Assembly (NCBI GenBank): GCA_023053575.1
Contig: JAKZAP010000017.1
Location: 6,083,501-6,147,500 of the forward strand
Source of the DNA: Branchinecta lynchi
Lineage: Eukaryota > Arthropoda > Branchiopoda > Anostraca > Branchinectidae
Length of the DNA: 64,000 bases
Reading direction: 5' to 3'
This document shows, in pieces, positions 22,144 to 31,894 of this stretch (position 1 is its first letter; each line of letters starts with the position of its first letter). Under the pieces are notes generated by a model that had not been told where the DNA came from, searched no databases, and saw only the letters and a list, made by a program, of their open reading frames with translations. The translations under genes and the position numbers were made by a program.

Positions 22144-22436
22144 CTACCTTGTCAGAAGTTTCATAACAGATAATACAAAAATGCGCAGTTCCAACGGAAC
22201 ACACTTGGACGTAATCTGTTGTAATTTTGAAAACGTTGTGCATTAAATGTTTTGCATAACAATCTTTGCCAGGAAGACCTTCTGCCGAAAAATCGTCTGC
22301 TGACTTTTCTGATTTAATGACGATACACAAAAAAGTCAGGTGATGCTTTGTCGGCATTTTTTGGATTACATCTCAAGGGTTGTCTGTTGAAGTGCGCATC
22401 CTTGTGTTATCTGTGATGGAACTTCTGACAGTGTAG
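22144..22436. mobile_element. R5 inverted-repeat element, intact copy
   Basis: Imperfect terminal inverted repeats of about 40 bp: TTGTCAGAAGTTTCATAACA at the left, and the complement of CTGTCAGAAGTTCCATCACA at the right end. The outermost bases are CTAC and GTAG. About 293 bp, non-coding. It contains the unoccupied site (ATTTTTT, 22356-22362) that corresponds to the insertion point of copy B7. No clear target duplication was found. Confidence 0.75.
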
Positions 22437-22623
22437 GGAGAAGTCAGGTCTCTTGAGCCACCAACCTTGAAACTCCCCTTTGATGTTGGGCGTCGCCGGG
22501 AGGGGACAATTGAAAATAGTTCTGGATCAACTCCTTTAAGTTTTCAGCCCTATTAACGTTGATACATGTCTGTGCTTTGTTGAGAAAAAGTTTCGAGTTT
22601 CCTAGCATTTTTTTTGTTTTCAG

Positions 22624-22667
22624 TCATTCCAAGGAAGTCAGGGACGAGCATACTTATTCAACTCAGT
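22624..22667 (+). CDS. YPEL: YPEL coding exon 2 (44 nt micro-exon)
   Basis: This short exon follows a TTTTGTTTTCAG acceptor and encodes SFQGSQGRAYLFNS plus the first two bases of a valine codon. The donor is GTAAGT at 22668. The peptide is the invariant middle block of YPEL1-4, carrying the conserved Gly, Leu and Asn positions between the two zinc-binding pairs. It is only 44 nt long and lies almost 11 kb after exon 1, with mobile elements on both sides, so automatic annotation could easily miss it. Phase 0 at its start and phase 2 at its end fit the neighbouring exons exactly. Confidence 0.93.
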
Positions 22668-23094
22668 GTAAGTTCTTTTTTCTGTTTTGAGTGTGTAAAC
22701 GGGTACGTTATTGTTATAACTTAGGTCCTTGAAAATTGATCTCCATACAAATCTGCTTTAAAAGCAATTTTTTCAGCTTTTTATTTGACAGATTTCTATG
22801 GAGGTACTGTGCCTTGCTCCAGGGTAAGTTGTCCAACGCTGTAGCACTGCGCCCTACAATTTATGACTTACCTGACTGTCCTGTGTCTGGATGCAGTCAT
22901 TGATATCCTAGTTTGTTACCCCTCTGATGACTTTGTCCATGTTTCGGCCTGTCCAACTATTTATTGCAACCGTAACAGCGTGGGTAAAAATTGGAGAGAC
23001 ACTGAAGAATCTAAAACTTAAAATAAAATATTAAGAATAGTTAAAACGCTTGATTAAATATGTGACGGATCACCTCGGATACCGCTCCAAATAT

Positions 23095-23629
23095 TTTGTT
23101 GGCGAAAGAGGAAGTGGGTTCTTTTTTAGGCAGTGAAAGAGAAAGGAAGCGCAAAATCGAGTTTTCCGAAACGAGCACCGAAAAAAACGCACCTGCATGT
23201 TTTTTCTGCGGCAGTAGAAGTTCGGGCTCTTTTTAATAGCCGTAGTCTATTCTGTGCAGTCAGAGAGAAAAGAAGTGCAAAAAGCGTTTTCTGAGATGAG
23301 AGCCGAGAAAAACCTACCTTCACGATTTTGTTGGGGGCGGAAGAAGTTCTGGTTCTTTTTAATAGTCGTCGTCTATTTTTTGCAGTCAAAGAGAAAATAA
23401 GTGCAAAATCGCGTTTTCCAAGGCGAGGGCCGAAAAAACGCACCTACACGTTGTTGGCGGCGGAAGAAAGCTTGGGTTCTCTTTTTAGTAGCCGCCTTCT
23501 AGTTTTCGGAGTCAAAGAGAAAATAAGTGCTTAATCGCGTATTCCGAGGTGAGTGCCGGAAAAAAACGCACCTACTCGATTTTGTTGGTGGCGGAAGAAG
23601 TTCGGGTTCTTTTTTTATAGCCATCGTCT
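23095..23629. repeat. tandem array of about 115-bp units, split by B6
   Basis: Four to five diverged units with GAAGTTCGGGTTCTTTTTA, AGTCAAAGAGAAAATAAGTG and GGCGAGGGCCGAAAAAACGC. The array resumes at 24456-24530 after the family B insertion. Long minus-strand frames through it (105 codons) follow from the repeat. Confidence 0.8.
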
Positions 23630-24455
23630 GTTTTTATCGCAATTTCTGTCCGTCTGTCGGTCTGTCCAGGTTTTGCTAGTTCGGGCACTTCCACAAAAGC
23701 TAGGACGATAAAACTTGGCAGGCATATCAGGGACCCCAAATGATTAAGTTGGAAATAGTCATTTCCCCCATCCGAGCACCGTGGGGGAGTGGAGGGAGGG
23801 GGAATCCAGAATCTTGAGGTATTTATAACTTTTGAACGGGTGATCGGATCTCGATGAAACTTGATATTTGGAAAGACCTCAGACGACCCACTTAGCATCC
23901 GGACCGGTCAGGTGACTTTTGGGGGGGAGCTGGAGGGGGCAACCGAAAATCTTGGGAAACGCTATGAGTGGAGGGATCGAGATGAAACTTGGTGGGAAGA
24001 CACCTAGCAAACACTAGATACATCGTTGACATAACAAGCCTATTCGGGCACGGTGGGGGGAGTGGAGGGAGGGGGAATCCGGAATCTTGAAGTATTTATA
24101 ACTTTTGAACGGGTGATCGGATCTCGATGAAACTTGATATTTGGAAAGACCTCATGCCTCAGACGACCCACTTCAAATCCGGACCGGTCAGGTGACTTTT
24201 GGGGGGAGCTGGAGGGGGCAACCGAAAATCTTGGGAAACGCTATGAGTGGAGGGATCGAGATGAAACTTGGTGGGAAGACACCTAGCAAACACTAGATAC
24301 ATCATTGACATAACCGAGCAGATTCGGACACTGTGGAGGGAGGGGGAATCCGGAATCTTGAGGTATTTATAACTTTGAACGGGCGATCGGATCTTCTCGT
24401 GCCTCACCTTCGTGCCTACTCGTAACAAGTGCCATATGAGCTCGTAGCTCTTGTT
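23630..24455 (+). mobile_element. family B element, copy B6, lacking the left hairpin
   Basis: Begins GTTTTTAT then runs directly into CGCAATTTCTGTCCG, so the terminal hairpin present in other copies is missing exactly. The right end is intact (AAGTGCCATATGAGC, hairpin GAGCTCGTAGCTC, TTGTT). The interior contains a near-identical repeat of about 275 bp (23810-24010 and 24085-24300). Inserted in the 115-bp array. Confidence 0.8.
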
Positions 24456-24530
24456 TTCAGTAGAAAGAAAAATGAAGTGCAATATCGCGTTTTCTGAGGT
24501 GAACGCCAACAAAAAAAAATGCGACTGCGA
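24456..24530. repeat. end of the 115-bp tandem array
   Basis: AGTAGAAAGAAAAATGAAGT, then AATATCGCGTTTTCTGAGG, matches the array units at 23095-23629, showing the array was continuous before B6 arrived. Confidence 0.7.
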
Positions 24531-24987
24531 TGTATGAGATAATAAATAACCGAACACATATGTTTTGCGGCGACGTCTCGCTTTACCACCAGCTTACGAC
24601 CGAGTCAGGCACGTGTTCGTTTACGTAAATCAAAATAAATCGTTATAAATAAGTCACCAAATAAATCATCTCCGGCTTGCAAAACAGACCCGTTTCTATT
24701 AGTGCTTTATCTTAATGATGATTATGTATAGTAATGACACGTTTATCACCGTTACTCATTCTTGCAATCATGACCGAATAAAGTATTCAGAAGGCAAATT
24801 TCTTATTTGGAAGATTTGGAAAAAAACGTCAATAAAAAATGCTTGAAGCGCATTAGACAAAGGAAAGCGAGTAATATATTTGTGAACCGCCATTTTGAAA
24901 AGCGGAGGTTATGAAAGAAAAGAAATAAGAAACATAAAAAAATAGAACGTCATGCGTCACGCTCTGGTTGGGACCAGTTGCCTACGA

Positions 24988-26398
24988 GTTTTTGGGATCC
25001 CAAAACGTAAGTGGAGGGATACCTATGACATCGCAAAAGTTGTCCGTCTGTCCGTCCGTCTGTAAGCACGATAACTCTCGAAGGGAACGAGATATTTTGA
25101 TGAAAACTTGGTGCGAGGGTTCGTTGGGTCGTCGGACCAGTCAAGTTCGTAGATGGACTTTGTAGCTCTACATTTAGGGGTGGGGGAGGGGATTCAAATT
25201 AAGGGACAAAGAAAATATTTTGAAACAGCTCATGTGATAGTCGATTATGGGGTAAGAAGACATGCTGAACACGATGGTGAAAACTATTTTGTCATCTGAC
25301 AAGTAGTTCGCCCGGAATTCGGCCAAAACCGGAAAGTTTGTTGAAAGTAAAAGTTTTATTTGAAGTTGATTAGATGTTCGATTTAGGGGTAGGAAGACAT
25401 GCTGAAGACGATGGTGAAAATTATTTTCTCGACGGACAAGTATTTCGCCCGGAATCCGGCCCAAACCGGAAAGTTTGTTGAAAGTAAAAGTTTTATTTGA
25501 AATTGATTAGATGTTCGATTTAGGGGTAGGAAGACATGCTGAAGACGATGGTGAAAACTATTTTCTTGACGGACAAGTATTTCGCCCGGAATCCGGCCCA
25601 AACCGGAAAGTTTGTTGAAAGTAAAAGTTTTATTTGAAGTTGATTAGATGTTCGATTTAGAAGTAGGAAGACATGCTGAAGACGATGGTGAAAACTATTT
25701 TCTCGACGACAAGTTTTTCGACCGGAATCCGGCCCAAACCGGAAAGTTTGTCAAAATTAAAAGTTTTATTTGGAGTTGATTAGATGTTCGATTTAGGGCA
25801 AGAAGACATGCTGAACACTTATGTGAAAACAATTTTCTACCCGGACATGTAGTTCGTCCGGAATTCGGCCAAAACCGGAAATCTGTTGGAAGTCAAAGTT
25901 TTATTTTTAGTTGATTCGATAAGCGATTTAGGGGTAAGAAGAGATGCTGCGTCCCTGTATGACAATCATATTTTACCCGGACATATAGTTCGACCGGAAT
26001 CCGGCTGGAATCGGATAATTTGTTATAAGCTAAATTTCTATTTGAAGTTGATTAGATGTTCATTACTGGGGAAAGAAGATACCCTGATTTCGTCTTTGAG
26101 CTTTCTTTTTTCGCCGGACAAGTAGTTTTGGAGTTCGGCCGGAACCGGGAAATTGGCAGAAGTGGCACTAAGTTTTCGTCAAAACAGATATGACTTATAG
26201 GGGTAAACACACATGCTGAATCCAAATCTGAACTTGGTTTTCTCAGGTGATTAGCTATTTGGCCTTAATCTGTTTCTGAATTTTAATTGTAAACATGTTC
26301 AAGGAGTCTGGCGAAAACTGGATCTGGCTAAGACAAGACCCAGTTGTCTGGATCAGATATTGAATTTTTGGGATCCCATCGAAACCTTTGGTCTTGTT
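24988..26398 (+). mobile_element. family A element, copy A3, complete
   Basis: Left end G, T5, GGGATCCCAAAACG; right end TGGGATCCCATCGAAACC then GGTCTTGTT. It has a short (GTCC/GTCT)n tract and about six tandem units between 25250 and 26020, one fewer than A2. Very similar to A2 throughout. Confidence 0.85.
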
Positions 26399-26680
26399 GG
26401 TAGGGACAAAGAAACTTCAGAAAGGGTAACGCTTGCACCTTGAATTTGGAACTTGCCACGTTAATTTTGCCGTAATTTTGACAAATGGAGCAGCATAATA
26501 TCACAACCTTATCTTTTGTATCTCCTTTTGTATCACAGCTTAATCACCTAGGTGGTTATGCTGTATTTCGTATGAACATTTATTTATGAATAGAAACATC
26601 ATCAATTGAACATATTTGCATGTATTATTTCTTTAACTCTGGCAGTTGTGTTCCAGGGGTGGGACTTGACTTGTACTCGC

Positions 26681-26886
26681 TTCACTGTTAGAAGTTTCAC
26701 AACGGATAACACAAGGATGCGCAGTTTCAACAGATAACACTTAGGATGTTAGCTGTTATGATTTGCAAACATTAGGCATTAAACGTTCTGCATAAAAGAA
26801 AAGCAGAAATTCCGCCGGAAAAACGTCTGTTGACTTTTCTGTTTTATCATCATGATATCGGAAAAATCAGCAGTTACTTTTTCGGT
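26681..26886 (+). mobile_element. R5 element, left half, interrupted by B7
   Basis: TGTTAGAAGTTTCACAACGG and AAGGATGCGCAGTTTCAACA match the left part of 22144-22436 and continue to TTCGGT, where copy B7 begins. The rest of R5 is not found on the other side. Confidence 0.75.
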
Positions 26887-27254
26887 GTTTTTATGGCACT
26901 TGCCTTCCAGCCAAGTGCCATATACCGATCACTCTTCTGTCGGTCGGTCGGTCAGTCCAGTTTTTGCGAGTTAGGGTACTTCTAAATATGCTAGGACGAT
27001 GAAACTTGGCAGACATATTAGGGACCCGACCGAACTAACTTGGAAATAGGTCACTTGCTCGATCCGACCAATGTGCGTGGAGGGACGGGGAGTCGGAATC
27101 CGGAATTTAGTGACATGCATAACTTTGGAACGGGTGATCGGCTCTTAATGAAACTTGATATCCGGAAAGACTTCGCGTCTCAGATGTCCCATTTCAGACA
27201 GAATCCGATGAATGTGGGAGGGGGTGTCGGAGGGGGGGAACCGGAAATCATGTG
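26887..27254 (+). mobile_element. family B element, copy B7, right end missing
   Basis: Complete left end: GTTTTTATGGCACTTG with return arm CAAGTGCCATATA and a GTCGGTCGGTCGGTC tract. G-rich units follow and stop at about 27254, against R4 sequence. It is inserted in R5. Confidence 0.75.
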
Positions 27255-27579
27255 TTAGCCTCTTTCCATATCCCTTGCTTTGGATGACAAACATGGCAAA
27301 ATTTGCATTAGCGGTCTTCAGACCAATCAGATTCTCGGAAACAATAATTGGGACTCGGGAGTCTGATACGTCACTCAAAGGACCTGTCTTACCTATAATA
27401 CTAGCACAACCTACTTCCATAATCACTCCATGTATTCCTAAACCCGGATACCCCAATTTCGTACTGTACATTCTAACCCCTCTAACAAAACCACGCTGAT
27501 TTTCTCATTTTGCCGTGTTTTGCTACCTTCGATGTGTATCACGCAGTCGATGATTGTCTGCCAGAAGTTTTTCCACAAA
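27255..27579 (-). repeat. interspersed repeat R4, copy 1, with a coding-like frame
   Basis: The minus strand matches 52960-53150 (GAAGGTAGCAAA, GTTTTGTTAGAGGGGTTA). A frame starting at 27471 reads MYSTKLGYPGLGIHG then VIMEVGCASIIGKTGPL and stays open to about 27262; the other copy keeps the same frame for 33 codons. I cannot assign it to a protein family. It is probably a fragment of an older mobile element. Confidence 0.5.
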
Positions 27580-28169
27580 AACAAGACCAAAGGTTTCGAT
27601 GGGATCCCAAAAATTCAATATCTGATCCAGACAACAGGGTCTTGTCTTAGCCAGATCCAGTCTTCGCCAGACTCCTTGAACATTTTTACAATTAAAATTC
27701 AGAAACAGATTAAGGCCAAATAGCTAATCACCTGAGAAAACCAAGTTCAGATTTGGATTCAGCATGTGTGTTTACCCCTATCTTATCTGTTTTGACGAAA
27801 ACTTCCTGCCACTTCTGCTAATTTCCCGGTTCCGGCCGAACTCCAGAACTAAATGTCCGGCGAAAAAAGCTCAAACACGAAATCAGGGTATCTTCTTTCC
27901 CCAGTAATGAACATCTAATCAACTTCAAATAGAAATTTAGCTTATAACAAATTTTCCGATTCCAGCCGGATTCCGGTCGAACTATATGTCCGGGTAAAAT
28001 ATGATTGTCATACAGGGACTCAGCATCTCTTCTTACCCCTAAATCGCTTATCGAATCAACTAGAAATAAAACTTTGACTTCCAACAGTTTTCCGGTTTTG
28101 GCCGGATTCCGGACGAACTACATGTCCGGGTAGAAACTTGTTTTCACATAAGTGTTCAGCATGTCTTCT
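27580..28169 (-). mobile_element. family A element, copy A4, truncated
   Basis: Starts with AACAAGACCAAAGGTTTCG (complemented right end) and covers the right part plus about two tandem units, then ends abruptly inside a unit at CATGTCTTCT, where family B sequence begins. Confidence 0.75.
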
Positions 28170-28594
28170 ACCGGAAATCTTGGGAAACGCTATGAGTGGA
28201 GGGATCGAGATGAAACTTGGTGGGAAGACACCTAGCAAACACTAGATACATCATTGACATGACCGAGCCGATTCGGGCACTGTCGGGGGAGTGGAGGGAG
28301 GGGGAATCCGGAATCTTGAGGTATTTATAACTTTTAAACGGGGGACCGGATCTCGATGAAACTTGATATTTGGAAAGACCTCATGCCTCAGACGACCCAC
28401 TTAAAATCCGGACCGGATCCGGTGACTTTTGGGGGGAGCTGGAGGGCAGAACTTGAAATATTGGAAAACGCTACGAGTGGAGGGATCGAGATGAAACTTG
28501 GTGGGAAGACACCTAGCAAACACTAGATATATCATTGACATAACCGAGCCGTGCCTACTCGTAACAAGTGCCAAATGAGCTCGTAGCTCTTGTT
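28170..28594 (+). mobile_element. family B element, copy B8, left-truncated
   Basis: Begins inside a G-rich unit (ACCGGAAATCTTGGGAAACG), continues with one full unit, then the right end AAGTGCCAAATGAGC, hairpin and TTGTT. Joined without spacer to truncated A4. Confidence 0.75.
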
Positions 28595-28606
28595 TTTTAG
28601 AATCAG

Positions 28607-28771
28607 TGGATTTTTCTGAAAATCAGTGGATTTTTTTCAAAAATGTCATTTTTGTTCTTGAAAACAGTCGTTGTTTTCTGCAGAAAAAGTCGGTAAGAAT
28701 TATCAGCCAGTCGGTAAATGCCTCGTCCCCCCCCCCCCAAAAAAAAAACATTTTGGCTAGTGACGCCTCTG
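28607..28771 (+). repeat. interspersed repeat R8, copy 2
   Basis: CAGTGGATTTTTTTCAAAAA, a C14 run and ATTTTGGCTAGTGACGCCTC match 12825-12967. It ends about 60 bp before YPEL exon 3. Confidence 0.65.
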
Positions 28772-28831
28772 GATGACATATGTTATATATTTGACCGTTT
28801 TACATTTCATTCATTCATTTTGTTTCTTTAG

Positions 28832-28940
28832 TGTCAACGTCGGATGTGGTCCAGCGGAAGAGCGGGTTTTATTGACCGGACTTCACGCCGTTGCAGACAT
28901 ATACTGCGAATGCTGTAAAACAACGCTTGGATGGAAATAT
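28832..28940 (+). CDS. YPEL: YPEL coding exon 3
   Basis: It begins after a TTTGTTTCTTTAG acceptor. The first base completes a valine codon split across intron 2; the following 36 codons start [20 protein letters not shown] and continue through ADIYCECCK to GWKY. It contains the second zinc-binding CxxC (Cys98, Cys101) and the GWKY signature. The Glu-Cys-Cys spacing, where vertebrate proteins usually have Glu-Asn-Cys, resembles invertebrate relatives. The donor at 28941 is GTAAGT, so at least one more coding exon is expected. A repeat shared with 12825-12967 ends only about 60 bp upstream. The assembly gap begins 445 bp downstream and could hold the missing exon. Confidence 0.93.
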
Positions 28941-29173
28941 GTAAGTCGTTTTTTTCCATCTGCACCCGCTGGATGATTTCAGGGTCCTCTCTTCCAGCTA
29001 CAGTGACTGAAAGGACACGTTGTACTTATGATAGTAAATCATTCTACTTCGGCGGTATTGCCATCCATTCTCTTTCCCGAGATTCTTTACTTCATTCTTT
29101 ACTTCATATTTATTGTTATGAAAGTAACTGCGTTTTTAAATTATTTTAGTACTCCTCATTATATATTCTTTGA

Positions 29174-29245
29174 GGGAAATAAATAAATGAATGAATGAAT
29201 GAATATGGCGGGTTACAAATAAATTACTTACTTACTTACTTATTT
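29174..29245 (+). mobile_element. two retroposon-type tails, (AATG)n and (TTAC)n
   Basis: AAATAAATAAATGAATGAAT is followed directly by ATGGCGGGTTACAAATAAAT and TTAC repeats. The second tail matches the retroposon at 6573-6633. One tail may have been inserted at the end of the other. Confidence 0.5.
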
Positions 29246-29313
29246 AAATGTGTATCCTATCTCCTCTATTATCCTGCTTGCCACGTTTGTTCTCTTATAA
29301 AGGTTTTCTAAAT

Positions 29314-29384
29314 AAAGGACCCCTCGCACTATTTACTCTTCAGATTACAACATTTCAAAATATTGGAATACTTTAAAACTAGGC
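29314..29384 (+). repeat. R4 fragment cut by the assembly gap
   Basis: CCCCTCGCACTATTTACTCT and GGAATACTTTAAAACTAGGC match 52778-52843. The match stops at the gap. Confidence 0.6.
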
Positions 29385-29484
29385 NNNNNNNNNNNNNNNN
29401 NNNNNNNNNNNNNNNNNNNNNNNNNNNNNNNNNNNNNNNNNNNNNNNNNNNNNNNNNNNNNNNNNNNNNNNNNNNNNNNNNNNN
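29385..29484. other. assembly gap, 100 N
   Basis: Exactly 100 unknown bases, the usual placeholder for a gap of unknown size. It lies in a repeat and 445 bp after YPEL exon 3, so it could hide the final exon. Confidence 0.98.
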
Positions 29485-30229
29485 GAAAAATTGGCGTGTT
29501 TTCACACTTTTCCGCTTATTTTTTTTTCTTCATCGATACGCCGTCACCTTTTGCCTCTGGAAGACCTTTCCAGTTTTGCACACAGGACCTGAAATAATCG
29601 CAAAAAAACGGTGTTGCTGCATAGCGACAACGTTGCTAACGGCTGTGCCCATGATTAATTAAGGCACGATTAATTAAAAATCAAAATAAATATTTTGAAT
29701 CCGCCTTTTTTTCTAGCAACATTTAACTACTTCTCATGCAAATTCTATCTTTTAACATAGTTCAAGCCCCCCAAAATTCCAAGCCTCAAACGCCAGCTAA
29801 ATGGCGCACCCTTCGTCTAAATAGAGAAGACTGCTGCGCCGCATGCGAAAATTTTGCCTTTCTGCGATACCAAGATTACCTTTTCAACCCAGAGTGGTCT
29901 GGCGAAACGAAAGGGGAGATCGAGGGAAAGTGGATAAAAAGTATATTTGTTCGGGATTGCAGCAAACAAAAGTAGGTTGGTTTTCACGTCGAGAGACGTG
30001 CTTATTCCTGAAGTACTGCAATCTTAAGAAGTAAAAAAATGAACAGCAACCAGCTGAAGCTACCGTAAATGGTACAGAACGAGAGCTAAATAAATGCCCA
30101 TTAAATTACTGAACTCAGTAACTGGTTTGAGGCAAATAATGGATTCGTAGTATACCGAAAAACCAACTAAAAAAATAAGGAACAGATCGAAAGCGGTATT
30201 ACAACTGAATTTCGTAATGGAATAAAACT
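29485..30229. other. no feature recognised
   Basis: Frames of 63-99 codons only, none resembling a known domain. Confidence 0.4.
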
Positions 30230-30900
30230 CTTGTGAGAGCCACCTAAAACAGCCGAATTCGGCAAGTCTAGTAGAGAAAAATCTGGACTAGAGAAAAATC
30301 CGGTGAATTACCGTATTCGGTAATGAATCAGAACCAAATGAATCTCACCGAATTTAATTATGAAATGGACTGACCGAATGCAACCGAACTACCGAATTCG
30401 GTAAAGAATGAGACCCCATAAACAGTTAAATCGCCAAATTTACGCAGGGACGGACCGAATACGGCGAAATCGATGCGGACTAAACAGAGGTTGGATGAAT
30501 GATCGTATTCGCTCTGATTAGCGACCGAATTATGAAATGGACTGACCGAATGCGACCGAATTCGGTATAATAAACAGGTTAAATCACTGAATTTACGCAA
30601 GGACGGACCTAATGCGGCGAAATCGATGCGGACTGAAGAAAAAGTTGGATGAATTATCGAGTTCCGCACGAATCAGAACCAAATGAATCTGATTTAATGA
30701 CCGAATTATGAAATGGACTGACCGAATGCGATAGAACAGATTCGGACTTGAGGAAAGTTCGGTGAATTACCGAAATTGCTAATGAATGAGACCAAATGAA
30801 CAGGTTAAACCACCAAATTTACGAAGGGACAGATCGACTGCTGTGAAATCTGTGCGGAGTGAACAAAAGTTGGATAAACACGTTAAATCACCCAATTTCG
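30230..30900. repeat. diverged satellite-like array, units near 170-210 bp
   Basis: GACCGAATTATGAAATGGAC followed by TGACCGAATGCGA, an ACCGAATTCGGTA palindrome, AATTTACGCAAGGACGGAC and GAAATCGATGCGGACT recurs about three times (near 30350, 30531 and 30701). Units vary in length. Confidence 0.7.
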
Positions 30901-31894
30901 AAATGCGAGGACAAACGATTTTATGAAAAAGGCATCACGGCTTCGCCGCGATGCCCGTTTTGACCGAAATTCAACCAAATGACCAAAGCGTGGGGGGGGG
31001 GCGCGCCCGCCCCCCTCACGACGCCCCTGATTGGCCTACCTGGATAAATTAGCAGAATTGTACTTGGGGACACTGCGACGACAGCTAAAAAAAAAAAAAT
31101 ACACGAGAGAACCTGTCCTTAAAGCAGCAAGGACAGTATATACGATAAATTTTTATAAAATAGGCGAAGAATGAAGATATTTAGAATGGTACGCGTTATC
31201 GTTTCATAAGGTCTCGTTTTCTAACTCTTGCAATCCCGAAGTATCTCAACCTTAGACGGAAAATCGTAGATTTCCCAGCGCAGAAGAATTCAAACTTCGT
31301 TCGGCGCATGTGTTTTCAGGCTTGAGTTCCAAATTTTCAAGAAAGTGCATTTTTGGCAGTTCTTGCAGTATGCAGATTGTTCTCTTCAACTTTACACCCT
31401 TTATTACGTGGCTGCATGATGTCAGAGAGTTTTATGTTCCTCTGGTATTTTTCAACTGCGTTGTGATGGGTTAAATTTCATCTCGAAAAGAATGCTGATC
31501 TACGAAATGTCTCTAAGATTTGAGGAAGCAACTTTCAGGAGGTAAGGGATCGCTTTGCCTATGGGCTGTTGCAGATGGGACAGTTGCTGATGTTTGTTGA
31601 TTCGTTCAAGTACAGGATCACTTGGTATTTCCGTCATGCTTTCAATCTAGTAATAACAATCTCAAACTTTCAATGTCCCTGTGAGACTTCGCAGTTGTAC
31701 AAAAATGATAGGAATACCTTGAAAGAAAGATTGTTTCTTTTTTTTTCCCAATATTTTTCCTTCTGACCTATCTTGAGGGTATTCCCAGATTAGTAAAAAT
31801 ACAATAACAACTCGAATACTTGAGCTGACACGTATTTCCGTCATCGCAGATCTTCTTACTGAAAATTTTTATTTCTTGTTAGAATACTATTATC
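30901..31894. other. no feature recognised
   Basis: GGGGGGGGGCGCGCCCGCCC at about 30990 is a local GC-rich spike. Otherwise AT-rich with short frames only. Confidence 0.4.

Larger units (their letters stand above)
11645..22623 (+). other. YPEL intron 1 (10,979 bp)
   Basis: Runs from the GTAAGT donor after exon 1 to the CAG acceptor before exon 2. Contents in order: a 72-bp tandem duplication, a CTACGTAG foldback element, repeat R3 split by a family A element, repeat pair R9, the second foldback copy, a family B element, a long hairpin and an intact R5 inverted-repeat element. No other exon was recognised. Stretches 18360-18950, 21400-22143 and 22437-22623 show nothing I can name. Confidence 0.85.
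22668..28831 (+). other. YPEL intron 2 (6,164 bp)
   Basis: Runs from the GTAAGT donor after exon 2 to the TTTAG acceptor before exon 3. It holds a tandem array split by a family B element, a family A element, an R5 half-copy interrupted by a family B element, an R4 fragment, a chimeric A/B junction and an R8 copy. 22668-23094 and 24531-24987 show no recognisable feature. Confidence 0.85.
11471..28940 (+). other. YPEL: yippee-like (YPEL) gene, three exons recognised, 3' end not found
   Basis: Gene span covering the coding exons at 11471-11644, 22624-22667 and 28832-28940. Spliced together they encode 109 residues that follow the yippee pattern exactly: Cys42 and Cys45 (CxxC), Gly65, Leu69, Asn75, Gly89, Cys98 and Cys101 (CxxC, 52 residues after Cys45), then GWKY at 106-109. 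All three donors read GTAAGT and both acceptors follow pyrimidine-rich tracts. Known YPEL1-4 proteins are about 120 residues, small, very conserved, predicted to bind zinc through the two CxxC pairs, and reported in the nucleus and at the centrosome or spindle; their molecular role is unsettled. The final exon (about 30 residues, expected to carry a KYKEGK-like motif) was not seen on the plus strand up to 64000. Introns 1 and 2 are packed with mobile elements, yet the exons are intact. Confidence 0.93.
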
